The notes beneath the pieces are model-generated. The model made no database searches. It was not told where the DNA came from and saw only the letters and a list, made by a program, of their open reading frames with translations. From assembly GCF_910592395.1 (NCBI RefSeq), contig NC_088315.1:9924501-9988500 (forward strand): DNA of 64,000 nucleotides, read 5' to 3'. The position numbers were made by a program, and so were the translations under genes. Source of the stretch: Lineus longissimus. Taxonomy: Eukaryota; Nemertea; Pilidiophora; Heteronemertea; Lineidae. Shown here one piece after another: positions 20,301 through 29,815 of the stretch. Every line of letters begins with the position of its first letter. Positions within the stretch are counted from its first letter, which is position 1.

Positions 20301-20508
20301 AATTAGAATGAAAACATCTCACCCCATGGCAGCCTCCTGTCTTGAAGTTGATGACTGGAGGTGAGATCATGTACTTCTTGTAAAGGCTCTTCCTTCTTGC
20401 CAGCTCGCACCAGTGTGCACTGGTGATCTTCCACCACGTCAGGACTTTGGCGAGGGTTCTATCGACAGAACCATGGTGCTGAAAAATAAGAGCACAAATT
20501 GAAGTCAT
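17377..20508 (-). CDS. Tandem kinase-pseudokinase protein
   Basis: Open frame of 1043 residues. Residues 490-740 form a protein kinase domain with the needed parts: glycine loop GKGAFG (500-505), Lys525 in VVVKRY, Glu541, catalytic HCDLKTDN (620-627, Asp622), DLG (648-650) for DFG, APE (677-679) and DVWSLG (691-696). It should phosphorylate Ser/Thr. Residues 815-1040 form a second kinase fold that has lost catalysis: the HRDLK loop reads VNAIKDRKI (932-940), DFG is DLS (952-954), while VAKK (Lys841), APE and DIFSIG remain. Residues 130-295 carry imperfect repeats around SVSPxEQHDSV and PEPARVSALHQ; 310-405 is proline-rich with ten prolines in a row. An acceptor (CTCTTATTTTTCAG) precedes base 20478, so the first ten codons may be intronic. 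A 75-base GTGAGA..CAG segment (20322-20248) could be spliced in frame. No signal peptide or membrane segment: intracellular. Confidence 0.85.
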   Translation of the reverse strand: MTSICALIFQHHGSVDRTLAKVLTWWKITSAHWCELARRKSLYKKYMISPPVINFKTGGCHGVRCFHSNSDHACDCLMNIIARDVFQHSWRLRSDLLAMGDSPLRKPKPTPPQLGCIEGISACSSPTRQPRDVVFTVTPTERAELSAQHQVIDSFNSTLPKEPADYVNWQPPKPAIVSASHQPRAVEDKVSASPQAMQEQHDSVAFRSPDLATVSAFHEDEASVSPREQHDSVSVSVSPQEQHEWVTFRLPEPARVSALHQYKSVSVLPKEQPCDMTLPIPPTELAEVSDYHQVGLLDDYLCLFPYTGFVLSYRTPPPGFYYETPRPPPGFENFIPRKLPVLAPVFGPTRTDDHALFVSLMPRPVDIAHPTPPRPRHDEGHQPLSYQLLQVQPSPPPPPPPPPPEFKSITLPDYFLDSDLLEDILCRPHILNKIPPIKQVAWKFSAPTESDEEDVTITMMIDRMMVLARRAATAGYIQQAHMPFVPSKRITYDSDMHILGKGAFGDTVSGSLDLGGGKTMQVVVKRYFASHSRAEDVLEKEVKMNLYIGDCPSVPRFHGLVPVFQEDKLPFGIITEKVGDGKTLFELLCEIPGPNKEQWIFICYRLAKHLAAIHSRGILHCDLKTDNVVVVKSADSPAYMAYEPVIIDLGNASIVGQNNCYTNVPSEAKQDRSHFLAPEIKNGSQCSQAGDVWSLGIMIGRICHTIDIPELSEEFDQCLKLRPHLRATASSAEASLRSLCETMGIIEYTIQTTLDSEEQRDERSQEELEAAGLVRLGLEILPKDDPLATVVIEVIEPDSVRWQQKPPESGQRWRPARNVLGQEFVVRFRLKNSQTINCVAKKCEILANRERFMFEARVYSFLNDTDVTPMFRGVASRKCQPQHPVLLFEYTKGTTLGEFIRYGPHLSKKEWIILGKKICMKLQTLHSKGFVVNAIKDRKILIDDNLEPFFVDLSLCTYKQGYQYQSDVTKHPHLAPEVRRGLRTSLQADIFSIGYILRKIMRRGKCLTLQEAVGCCLQEDKDSRPDLETVLLLVDEAIASLDI

Positions 20509-21484
20509 ATTGATTATCCTGTAAAATCAATCATTGCGGTTTTTGTTGCAATTTTAAGAATAAGTCGAGAGATATACATTGTTTATGTATCCAAAGATCT
20601 TTGATGTGTTTTTAGACATGTTCTGGGCGACTGGTCTAGATTAGAGACCAACTAAGACCGACATGTAAGGTCAGAGGAGAGGAGGATTTGCGCCTCATGG
20701 AAAACGTGTTTACAAGAAGTCGCCTCGTCCTCGTTAAGGAGGTTGTTATTTTATCAGTCTCTCAATCGCATGCAGAAGTTCAGTTGCCTTCTTCTATTAG
20801 ACTTTTTTTGCCTTCTTCTACTTAATTAGACTTAGTTTTATGAGACAAAATTTAGTTTGTTCTATTGCTGAAAGTTATATGAACATGATGTTTGTGGGAT
20901 AAACAACGCCGATTAATGATAAAAATAAACAGAGGCAAATATTCATTGGTTAGGAAAACTTGCAATGTTATTGTTAAACATAGAATAAGCAATAGCATCA
21001 AGGTGGTTGACAAGACAAAATAGCACGAGAAAGCAATCCGGCAAAATGGCAAACAGACATTAGCAAGTAAAGCAATATAGCAATCAGTAAATTTGCACAT
21101 TTAACATCAGAAAAAAACATCAAACAAACGCGCATATATCTGTAGCAAGGTTATGAATAACAGATCGTCACAGAAAAACGGAAGTGACGCAATGGGTGTC
21201 ATCTTACCAATCTTCCTCCAATCCTGGTTTAATTGAGTGACATCAATTAAAGGACTACAATTACAATATACAAAGATAGATGATGTTATATCAAGTTACT
21301 TGTAAGTTGTATTGTACATTCTGGGGTAATAAACATAAACATAGACGAATGACGCAAAGGTCAAGGACAACGTATAGCAACAGCAGACACGAACTCATCA
21401 TAGATGGAATGAGTCTTCACATTCAATGTATCTAATACGAGCAGACCCAAAGGCAGGCCATACGAGCTAAATGACAAGTCATTA
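20509..21484. other. Probable intron or 5' flank of kinase gene
   Basis: No gene on +. On the minus strand a 47-base candidate exon lies at about 21209-21255, between an acceptor-like TATTGTAATTGTAG and a donor GTAAGA. Its only open phase (PLIDVTQLNQDWRKI) does not fit the phase of the kinase exon, so I do not include it in the gene. Confidence 0.35.
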
Positions 21485-21720
21485 CTATTTGTAGTAGTGA
21501 TTAATTTGAAGCAGTCATTAATTTGTATAGTCATCAATTTGTAATGGTCATTTATTTGCAGTAGTGATTAATTTGTAGAAGTGATTAATTTGTAGTAGTC
21601 ATTAATTTGTAATGGTCATTAATTTGTAGTTGTCATTAATTTGTAGTTCTCATTTATTTGTATAGTTGTCATTTATTGGTAGTGGTCATTAATTTGCAGT
21701 TGTTATAAATCTATAGTCAG
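21485..21720 (+). repeat. 17-18 bp tandem repeat (GTCATTAATTTGTAGTW)
   Basis: About twelve imperfect units of CATTAATTTGTAGTNGT. In copy 2 (52339-52575) the array has the same length, so unlike the three large arrays it has not changed in unit number. Confidence 0.85.
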
Positions 21721-22387
21721 CACTGGTCACCAAGTTGCAGTGGACAATGATTTGCTGTACATAGTCATTAAGTTGTAAGTTCTTGTGGTGTCCTAATTCA
21801 AATTCAAAACTACATTTAAAAATGGTCACATCCCTGAATCAATGGTTAAAAATGCTGAACAGAAAGAAATTTTATTCATTGATTTTAATAATTTGTTGTG
21901 CTAAGTATTTTGTAGCAGTAGCAGTCAATGAATAAGTTGCAGTTGTCACTAATTTCGAGGCACTATTTCGGGTCACTAATTTCTAGGCACTTTGTTGTAA
22001 TAATGGGTTGATGGGGCTTTGTTGTAATAATGGGTTCGGGGGGGGGGGGTGCAAGGGAACAAGAAAGGCAAGCGTCAGCGTCGAGCAATATTTTTGTCGA
22101 ACACAAAGTAATGAAGTGAGGGGAGCTTGGAAATGTTAAGATGCAGCTATTAGACTAGTGACTCCATTTTGCCAATCTTAGAAACAGCTGAACTCATCCA
22201 AAATCCACCAAATGGTTAAAATATTACTCGGAGGACATTGTCACCTTTGGTCTGCATGGCCTCCGCAATCAAACAGATGTGACAGGCGGGGGGGGGGGGG
22301 GGGGAAAAAAAATGAAACCATACATCGCCAACAAATCAGTATAAGTCATCCTGTGTCTGTGATTCTGCATGATTCATACATTGACTA
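21721..22387. other. Non-coding stretch with two poly-G runs
   Basis: Poly-G runs near 22039-22049 and 22289-22304; both are shorter in copy 2. A TTGTTGTAATAATGGGTT segment is directly duplicated just left of the first run. No gene. Confidence 0.6.
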
Positions 22388-22475
22388 CACTACACTCCGG
22401 CCGCAGTGGACCGACCTTGTTCCTCTTCATAAGGAGGCCTAATAAGGATAACGCAATGGACTGCCCCAGGAGTCT
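22388..22475 (+). repeat. Dispersed 'GATAACGCAATGGACTGC' repeat
   Basis: ACTCCGGCCGCAGTGGACCG at the left, AAGGATAACGCAATGGACTG at the right, ending CCCCAGGAGTCTA. Same family as 1211-1310. Confidence 0.7.
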
Positions 22476-22795
22476 AACGCCGACAACCTCCGCGGGCTGT
22501 ATCGTAGTATTAATCCGCGAAATTACATGGGACCGGGATTACCATGCTGTATAGGGCACTTTAAATGGATTATACTACAGACATCAGGCCGCCAAAAGTC
22601 TATTTCTGATGTTATTCTTGGGTGCCAGTCGCAAATGCACTGTTGATCTTGACCCCCAAGGTTTGAGATCGCCAAGTCATTCAGTGGAGCCGACGGCAGT
22701 TATAAAAAAATGCATCTCATCACGCCGCGAAGACGTGCAGCAACTGCGGGACCATAGGCCTGCGCCCTCACTCTGATAGTGATATCCTTCCTAAG
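22476..22795. other. Non-coding stretch, nothing recognised
   Basis: No supported gene or repeat. Likely intron of the kinase gene if the 5' exon at 23075-23191 is right. Confidence 0.4.
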
Positions 22796-22965
22796 GATGG
22801 GGAGCGGGAGCGGGAGAAGGCATGCGGGAGTCGGCATGCGGTAGCGGGAGCGGGAAGGGGAGGGCGAAGGCAGTGCCACTGCCAATGGCAATGGCAATGG
22901 CGATGGCGATGGCGATAGCGAGGGGAGGGGGGAGGCCCGGAGGAGGGGAGGGCGAAAGAGTAAGA
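22796..22965 (+). repeat. GC-rich low-complexity block
   Basis: Short repeats of GGGAGC, then (AATGGC)n and (GATGGC)n, then purine-rich G tracts such as GAGGGGAGGGGGGAGG. Identical in copy 2 (53645-53814). The G tracts could form quadruplex structures. Confidence 0.7.
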
Positions 22966-23074
22966 GTAAGGCTGCCCTGCTGAGATCAATTCAAATCACA
23001 AAAAAACTGATAAATACTTCATGACACATGACAATCAGGCATGGCGGGAAATCATCTGACAAAATTCAACTCAC

Positions 23075-23191
23075 CCTCCGAGCTCCGGCTGAAGCTGGCA
23101 AAGACATTGCTTTTTCGGCAGCAGATGGAATTTTCATCGGATGAGGTGATACTCTGGTTGCAGAGCATCGTCCTGGTAATGACTTCCTCAT
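23075..23191 (-). CDS. Candidate 5' coding exon of the kinase gene
   Basis: Minus-strand ATG at 23191 opens 39 codons, MRKSLPGRCSATRVSPHPMK through to AGARR, ending at 23075 directly before a perfect donor GTGAGT (23074-23069). The exon ends in phase 0, and the acceptor before base 20478 in the kinase frame is also phase 0, so joining them keeps the frame and removes a 2.6-kb intron. The two other frames end in a phase that hits a stop. A CpG-rich promoter-like block lies 100-200 bases upstream. A + strand frame (MAGNHLTKFNSPSELRLKLA, from 23041) overlaps it and is the competing reading. In copy 2 residue 3 is Met instead of Lys. Confidence 0.35.
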
Positions 23192-23289
23192 GTTTTGGCG
23201 ACGAAAATTTAATAAATTCGTGATAAATACGAGATAAAATGCCAGAAAATATTCGAAACGTCTCCAACTTCGAAGAATTTCTCTGGAAT

Positions 23290-23400
23290 GGTTGTCAAGG
23301 CGTTTGCGTAACGCTGGCGTCACGACGTCATTACCTTATTAGGCGCTCAAACGATCACGTGATCCGGATGAGCCAATGAGTGGCGCAAAGACGTTCTCAC
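23290..23400. promoter_or_regulatory. CpG-rich promoter-like block, possibly bidirectional
   Basis: Contains CACGACGTCA (CRE-like) at 23321, the 12-bp palindrome GATCACGTGATC with a CACGTG E-box at 23353-23364, and a CCAAT box at 23373-23377, in CpG-rich surroundings. It lies upstream of the candidate first exon of the kinase gene (minus strand) and upstream of exon-like sequence on the + strand. Unchanged in copy 2 (54139-54249). Confidence 0.4.
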
Positions 23401-24335
23401 GTCAATGCCGCTGGACGACGTCACCGCCAAATAAGGAACACAGGACGCAAGTCAACAAAAGAGCAATCAATTCCCGTCTTCTTCTCCGGGTTTTCGCGGT
23501 ATTTTCTCAGCCAGTGCATGCAGAGGAAAATCTCCGGTGGAGCCATCAAATATGCCTCGTGTTCCAGAACCGACCAGGTACGAGGCATCCTCAGCTGGAA
23601 TCGATGTAAGGTCGAACGTACTTTTAAAAACCTTTTTTCCATCCACCATTTGAGTCATTGAAGGGTAATTTTGCTAAATTTGATGTTGTCCTGAAGGCCG
23701 CAGCCCGATTTGTCCGATATCCGCCAACCTACAGAATGCGATGCTGTCGTCTAACGCTAAGAAGCCGGCAAAATATGAGCATCTTTTTATTGTAACTTTG
23801 TTATTAATGTGCTGTGGTGGGAAATTGACAGAAAAGGCAGCCATTGCATTTGACATAGCGAGCAAGTGGCAGAACTTGGAGGTATTGGGCCTGGCGGCTG
23901 ATTTATTTTTAGCGCTGTGACTCAGCACTCATCAGCATCATCGCTAATATGGCATTGTTTTCGGAACTCAGCCAGCGCCACACAAGAATAAACCTGGTGC
24001 CAGGTGCAGGAGAAGGCGCCTCGCTATAAGAGATTGAGCTGTTTCAGGAACTGGGCCGTGCATTCTTTATCGGGAGTATTTGAAAGCGATGTTCTCTCCT
24101 TTTCCATACATGTCACCTTCTTTTTACTCAGTTGTACTTTGGAAGGAACTCATTTCTATATGCAAGCGGCGATCGGCTGTGTCAATCGCACTTCTGGTCA
24201 ACGCTATCTATTTGGGGATACGCTACGATAGTGATGCTACCAACAAAAGTGCCTTGGTGACCAAAAAAGTGTCAGTGCACCAAACTTTGAACCCTGCGCC
24301 TTTGAACCCTCCATGGGCTGCCCATGGAGTCCAGT
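23401..24335. other. Exon-like sequence, strand unresolved
   Basis: On + a 67-base segment 23511-23577 lies between a good acceptor (CGCGGTATTTTCTCAG) and a donor GTACGA, with an open frame QCMQRKISGGAIKYASCSR. On the minus strand the same area has frames starting MTQMVDGKKVFKSTFDL (23658) and MPRTWSVLEHEAYLMAPP. Only one can be real and I cannot choose. From 23660 to 24335 I see nothing supported. Confidence 0.25.
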
Positions 24336-25000
24336 CTAATGAATCCGCCAGCGATAACTCACCCAGCTGATTGTAAATACTCAAGACTGGTAATCAATCC
24401 CCCGGCTCTAACTCTTCCAGCCGGTTGTAAATACCTTAAATATGAACAAGACGCAAAACACTATTCCGCATATTATGTCAACAAGAGTACCCTTCTAAAT
24501 GGTCACGATTCCTCAGCTTTCAACTCATCCAGCTGGTTATATTCCCTGTACTAAATTCCTTCGATATGAGTATGGCACTTCCAACTCGCCATTATCTCCC
24601 TGGCATCTCTTCCAGCAGATTATGAACACATTTCCAAGATGTGTACATGTCACTTTCAGCTGGTCATTTATTCCCTGATACCATGACCTCTTCCAGCTTG
24701 TTTTGAACATATAACCTCGGTGTGAAGAAGATTTTGAATGTCCCGGGCACAAAAATTCTATGTGCTTTTATCTCCAAGTTCTCTACAGAACTATATGCCA
24801 TAATCCGTCAGAATATAGTTGATTAGACACTTTTTCCAGGGGGCATTTTCTACTTCTCCGCCAGCACTAACTCTTCCAGCTGGTTATTTCCCAGGTAAAA
24901 TGAGCTGGTCATGAACACATTCCCCAGATCATAGGCAGATGTGAACATGACACTTCCAGCTGGTCATTACCTCTTCCAGCTGGTTATTGATTTGCACAAA
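24336..25000 (+). repeat. Degenerate repeat around CTCTTCCAGCTGGTTAT
   Basis: The motif CTTCCAGCTGGTTATNNNNTCC and the related CAGCTGGTCAT recur about ten times at irregular spacing, often followed by TGAACA..TTCCC. It looks like an old, decayed tandem array. Copy 2 at 55185-55850 is nearly identical. Confidence 0.6.
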
Positions 25001-25188
25001 ATACCAATATAAAAATATGATAAGAAATGCTTAAAATCATTTTTGATTTATTGTCACATACACCACATGACTTGACCATTGTACAGAAAACAACTCCACC
25101 AGTAGAACTTGTCTTGGGTCGATACGTACGTGACCGTTAATATAAGGATAACGTGACTTTTGTGCTTTTGAACAACCGGGCCCAGGAG

Positions 25189-25722
25189 TCTACTTAATGA
25201 GTTATTGGACGACAACATTCTCGGAATAGAATTATCAGCCAAACATACATGTATATTTTCCGACTTAATGGTGCATTAGTCTACTTACAAAGCCTGGAAA
25301 AGACTGTCCATTTATTGAGAGGATTCGATTTTGACCAAGAGGACCTGAGTGGACAAAGAGGCTGATTCTAGAGTGTAGATGTGAGATAAAAGTTGAAAAA
25401 GTAAAAAAAAAAAGCTGGATTGCGCCGATGGTCTCAGCGGGATTCGAACCCACGATCAGAATATTCCGAGAGCTATGAATACAGTTACGAAGTAACCACC
25501 TAGCATTGCCAGCACACCGTGGCACGAGTATTGGTCCATATATCCGTGATAAGTCTTGCACAATATCGACCGACTGAGGCGTAGTATCGGCGAGTGTTTC
25601 TGCATGTCAGAGTTTTCCTACAAGAGATCAGGACTCGAATACACTCCGGACACAGTGGACCGGCCTCAGTCCTCACCGACCGTACCAAATTAGGATGACG
25701 CAATTGGCTGCCGAGGGAGTCC
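25189..25722 (+). repeat. Extended dispersed repeat across the unit 1/unit 2 numbering point
   Basis: Order of blocks: CCAGGAGTCTACTTAATGAG, AAAGCCTGGAAAAGACTGTC, GATTTTGACCAAGAGGAC, CTAGAGTGTAGATGTGAGAT, then a tRNA-like stretch, then the ACTCCGGACACAGTGGACC box. Paralogous to 1303-1650 in the same order. The same arrangement recurs at 56037-56562. Confidence 0.6.
25429..25500 (-). pseudogene. tRNA-like sequence inside dispersed repeat
   Basis: The minus strand carries GTGGGTTCGAATCCCGC, a correct T arm with a B-box, followed by TGAGACCA as a 3' acceptor-like end, and a perfect GTTAC..GTAAC hairpin where a D arm would be. The acceptor stem does not pair and no standard anticodon arm forms, so it is not a working tRNA. 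It suggests a tRNA-derived short interspersed element. A second copy is at 56269-56340. Confidence 0.5.
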
Positions 25723-26237
25723 GGTGTAAAAGTAAAAAGTGTCCCCCCTGGAAAAAGTGTCCGGCCCTATTGTATTCTGCAATATGGTTCTATAGAGACC
25801 CTGACAGTCAATAGCTCAGAGATTGAAGCGCATAATAGAATCCTTTGTTCCCGGACATTTTATCCTAGGACATTTTAAACTTCTACACCGGCATCGAATG
25901 GTTGTTGTTTGGTTGGTGGTCGCAAATGTAGGGAAAAATAAGAAGAAAAAGACACTGAAATATGGCAAACTGAAAGGCCTACGTCGTTCGTTAATGTCCA
26001 ATTGCGAAAGTACATACTAAATATGAATTACTGATATACAAATACTACTATGAATACCAAGTTTAAACAAATTTGTATTCATAATAACTGCACTATACGG
26101 CATTGTGTATAAGTGGATTTCCGTTTAACTTGACAACAAGTAATTACGAACGGCGCACCCCTTAAAGACTAAGGGCTTAACAGAAGAAGATGACGCCAAT
26201 TTAAGATAACGCCAGCGTTAGTGACAAAATTTTGTCT

Positions 26238-26412
26238 GAACAATTCACCCGCCCCAGACCAGACCAGACCAGATCACATTGGCGCGCGTTTACACGGCAG
26301 GTCAATCTAAACCGATCGAGGTTGATCTTGGTTTGTTTGGTCGGAATGGTCCCGCGTAAACTACACTCCGGACGCAATGGACTCGACCGGCCTCGTCTTG
26401 TCGCCCGACATG
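26238..26412 (+). repeat. Longer dispersed-repeat copy, unit 2
   Basis: Counterpart of 780-955, essentially unchanged. Candidate position of the junction between neighbouring units. Confidence 0.65.
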
Positions 26413-26670
26413 ATCCAAGTAATTCCGAATAATCCTAAACATAGTGGGCACAAAGCAATTGCTGGGATGGTCCCTTAAACCCCTGAAATTTATAAACTAA
26501 ATTCTATTGACTCTTGAGAATATTCCTGGTATGCAGACCGATTTCTATCCGCCGATTTTGGGAAACGTTTGAAACACTGGTGGGGCTATACGTATATATT
26601 TTTTCAGGACATTCGTGATAGATTTCGTTACATGTTTTCCTCTCATCTCATTGGAAAGTTTAATGAGTAC

Positions 26671-26760
26671 ACTCCGGACGCAGTGGACCGGCCTCGTAGT
26701 CCTCACCATATAAGGAAACCCCTGAATTAGGATGACGCAATGGACTGCACCGGGAGTCTA
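26671..26760 (+). repeat. Dispersed 'GATGACGCAATGGACTGC' repeat, unit 2
   Basis: Counterpart of 1211-1310 with an intact right end, ACTGCACCGGGAGTCTA. The unit 1 copy has CCATGCAGGGAGCCTA there, so one of the two has been rearranged by a few bases. Confidence 0.7.
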
Positions 26761-27035
26761 TTAAATGAGATGTTGGACGACAACATACTCTGAATTCTAT
26801 TCTATGTACATGTATTATCCGTTTTTATGGTACATGAGTCTTCTTACAAAGCCTGGAAAAAAACAGTGTCCATTTAGAGAGGCTTCGATTTTGACCGAGA
26901 GTAACGTGAATTTTTGACCGAGAGTTGACCAAAAAGGCTGATTCTAGAGTGTAGATGTGAGATAAAAGTTAGAAAAGTGAAACAAAAAGTGCTGGATAGT
27001 GCCGATGGTCCCTACAGTAGATCAGGCCTCGAAAA

Positions 27036-27108
27036 CACTCCGGACGCAGTGGACCGGCCTCCTTCCTCACCATAAGGATACCCAATTAGGATGACGCAAT
27101 GGACTGCT
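27036..27108 (+). repeat. Dispersed 'GATGACGCAATGGACTGC' repeat, unit 2
   Basis: Counterpart of 1576-1650; identical in the parts compared. Confidence 0.7.
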
Positions 27109-27119
27109 TTGGGCTGGGT

Positions 27120-27980
27120 TGTTCAAAATCACGTTAGCGTTAACGGCGCCGTTATTAAGTCTTAAGATGAAAAATCTAATGGGATTAACTGAATGTTGTT
27201 TCCATCACTTGAGAATAGCCCGTCGAGCCTAACGGCGGCTGGAGTTTTCTCAACAAGATAACAAAGTCATCGGAAACGATTTTATAAAAACTCACAACTG
27301 TTTTGCAGAGTGAGAATACTATATTATATCTTGGCACACTGCAGTAATCTTTAATATCTACCCGTTCGCCGAAAATTGGAAAAGTTTCAGAAATTTGAAA
27401 AACATACCGGGCGGAGATGTGACGGTCAGCCATACAATGTATAGGCTAAGTTAAGCGTGTACATTGATAAATTGCTCGATAACGCAATTCGAGGTGAAAT
27501 ATTGCTGACCACAGAGCCTGTGAAATGTGGGAAATCACGACGGCTTCCCGCTGTAATGGAATCCATCAGACCATCAATGAAAATTGTAGCCAGGTCCTTC
27601 TGATGGTCACGCACCTGTATTAAACCTGTACGAAAATAGTTCAGTTTGAGATCAATGCGTGGTCTCACCAGCTGAATGGTATGTTCCGTCTAAAATACAA
27701 TTTTTTCTTAAATTGACAATTTAGGTGTGTTTAAAATGAACGAAATGATGAAGCTTCAGTCCAATTGGCTCACTTATGTGGTTTTGGGGCTCAAATTAAC
27801 CCGTTGTGGCCCAAAAGCTGATTCGCGGGTTAAAAGCCGTCAAAAGTCACCCCCTGACTTCTGTAACAAAGAGTAAAACACCTTTGATAGAATAGGGGGT
27901 TGCCTCCCGCCATGCACGTACCTAAATTTCAGATTTTGATACATCTGTAGGTCCAGTCAGTACGAGTTAAGGACACGCCG
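27120..27980. other. Non-coding stretch, nothing recognised
   Basis: Counterpart of 1660-2520 with about one base change seen. Confidence 0.5.
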
Positions 27981-28621
27981 ACAGCCAAAGGATTTCTGAT
28001 ATCGAGATGGTAAAATTCAAAGCGGTTGTAGGTGACCTTCTTCCATGCCTATCATCATAACATCGCATGTATGAATACAGTTTTTCACTTGCGTGTATCA
28101 AAACAAAGGATGTACAGCCAAAGGATTTCTGATATCGAGATGGTAAAATAGCATTCCGCGACGTTACTATTTATTACTCACAAGGTCATTTGAATAAGAT
28201 ATTGATGACGTTTTAGTCACGTGACAGTCGGACATCGACACTTATTTCTACGCATTTGAGCTTATTTCAAACTCAAAGTCAATTATCTTTGACCCTGCAT
28301 TGTTTTTAGCATGAAGGATACCATAGAGTCAGAGAGAGAAATATTCAGAGCAATTATGTAGTATTTCCAACACTCGGACATGTGCCAGATTGAATCTAAC
28401 TGCCCTAGTTAGAAAGCCTGAATCCATTACGAAACCGCATGTTTGTCCGTCATTGCCTGTAATTCAGCGATGGGGAAATAGAGGGCAGCAGCTGCAATGA
28501 CGTCATTATCGCGGAATGCTATTCAAAGCGGTTGTAGGTGACCTTCTTCCATGCCTATCATCATTACATTGCATGCATGAATATAGTTTTTCACTTGCGT
28601 GCATCAAAATATAGGATGTAC
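27981..28621 (+). repeat. 133-bp tandem duplication, second unit interrupted (unit 2)
   Basis: Counterpart of 2521-3161 with the same interruption, so the insertion is older than the segmental duplication. Confidence 0.9.
28150..28520. mobile_element. 371-bp miniature inverted-repeat element (unit 2)
   Basis: Same ends (AGCATTCCGCGA and its inverse), length and insertion point as 2690-3060. Confidence 0.85.
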
Positions 28622-29815
28622 GCGAGAAAAATTGTACATTTGATAAAATCCTGAATACATTCTTTAGGCCCACTTAAAAAACGAACTGCAATTTTTAATA
28701 GACGTAACGCTTTCGGTGGTGGTAAATTTTGATACCAACCATGCTTATAACAATCTGCCGTCTATTAGTACTCAACAAAAACGACCAACACGAGATCAAT
28801 TTATAGGAAAATGGCGACTTTTTATGTCACAATTATCATAAGGTGTCGCCGTTACACACGCGTCAATGGTATCGTGAGAGGTTGTCGTTAATGGTATACG
28901 AATGATTAGGCAGCTGAATGAATCAGCTCGAATATGGAAACTGATACAAATCGCCCCAACTACGCCAACGTAGATTACAAGGATTTAATACGGTGAGTTT
29001 TCGGCAGAGGATAATGCAAAAAGTGACTCTAAGAACGAGTAACACTAAAACCTCTCCACTGGGATTTATGACAAATGGCACTATTTGAACTACGAACACC
29101 CATTTGGATCAGTGGCCGTCAATCGTTCACGTTATACGTACATGTACGCATTGATGTTGGATGAATTTGTAAAATATCGCCTCATTTTGCGTACGCGTGT
29201 GTAATAGGTGTGTTTTTTGCTTTTTTCTCGCCGTAACATGTGAGTAAGCATGAACTGCTGTACTACGTATAATAATTGCCCGTCGTCGTTGTACTGTTCG
29301 GAAAACTTTTGTGAGGCTGGTCTACTGTAAATGTTGGGAATTGGACCAACCTTACGTTGGTCAACCAGGACCTTTGTCGTTTTGGTCACTAGGAAATTAA
29401 TCAACTGACAAATGCTGTCAACTACTGGCTTGATCTACATGCACTTGACATACCTGCTTGGTCAGTTGACCAGTTGGCTATAATGGTGGATCACCTGATC
29501 GACCAATCGGATAAGTCAACTTTGGTCACATGACTGCATGGGAGTACGTGTAATACAAAATCGGTTCCTGACATGAAGTTATCATTCGGTGTAATACACG
29601 TTGTCATCGTTGGTTACAAAGTATAAAAAGATACCGTTTTCTAGCGCGTTTTTTTCCCCTCATCGGATATTTACCTTCGACACAAATAAGCAGAGGGGAA
29701 GTTAACGGCTAAAAGAGCGAAATCAGATTCCGTCGGCGTTTGCAAAAACGCGAACATGACTACAATGTAACAAAGTTAGACAACGAGGTATTTGTCACAG
29801 TTCGTACCTTTATTA
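28622..29815. other. Non-coding stretch, nothing recognised
   Basis: Counterpart of 3162-4353. Small indels in homopolymers and short motifs cluster after about 29575. Confidence 0.45.

Larger units (their letters stand above)
1..25457. repeat. Segmental tandem unit, copy 1
   Basis: Base 1 aligns with base 25458 and identity continues, with short gaps, to 25457. The offset between copies is 25457 at the left end and changes in steps: 25389 at the receptor gene, 25380 before the minisatellites, 24977 after the 67-bp array, 29294 after the 122-bp array, 30854 at the kinase gene and 30840 at the end. Because 1 to about 780 also matches the start of the third copy, this piece is probably the tail of yet another unit if the junction lies in the repeat near 780-955, so the array may continue to the left of the window. 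Confidence 0.95.

Noticed and set aside
21209-21255. 47-base minus-strand exon of the kinase gene
   Set aside because: Splice sites look good, but its only open phase does not fit either the candidate 5' exon or the kinase exon.
22700-22989. Minus-strand RYRHRHRHCHCH-type frames
   Set aside because: Low-complexity translation of the AATGGC/GATGGC microsatellite.
25429-25500. Functional tRNA gene
   Set aside because: Only the T arm and B-box are good; the acceptor stem and anticodon arm do not form.
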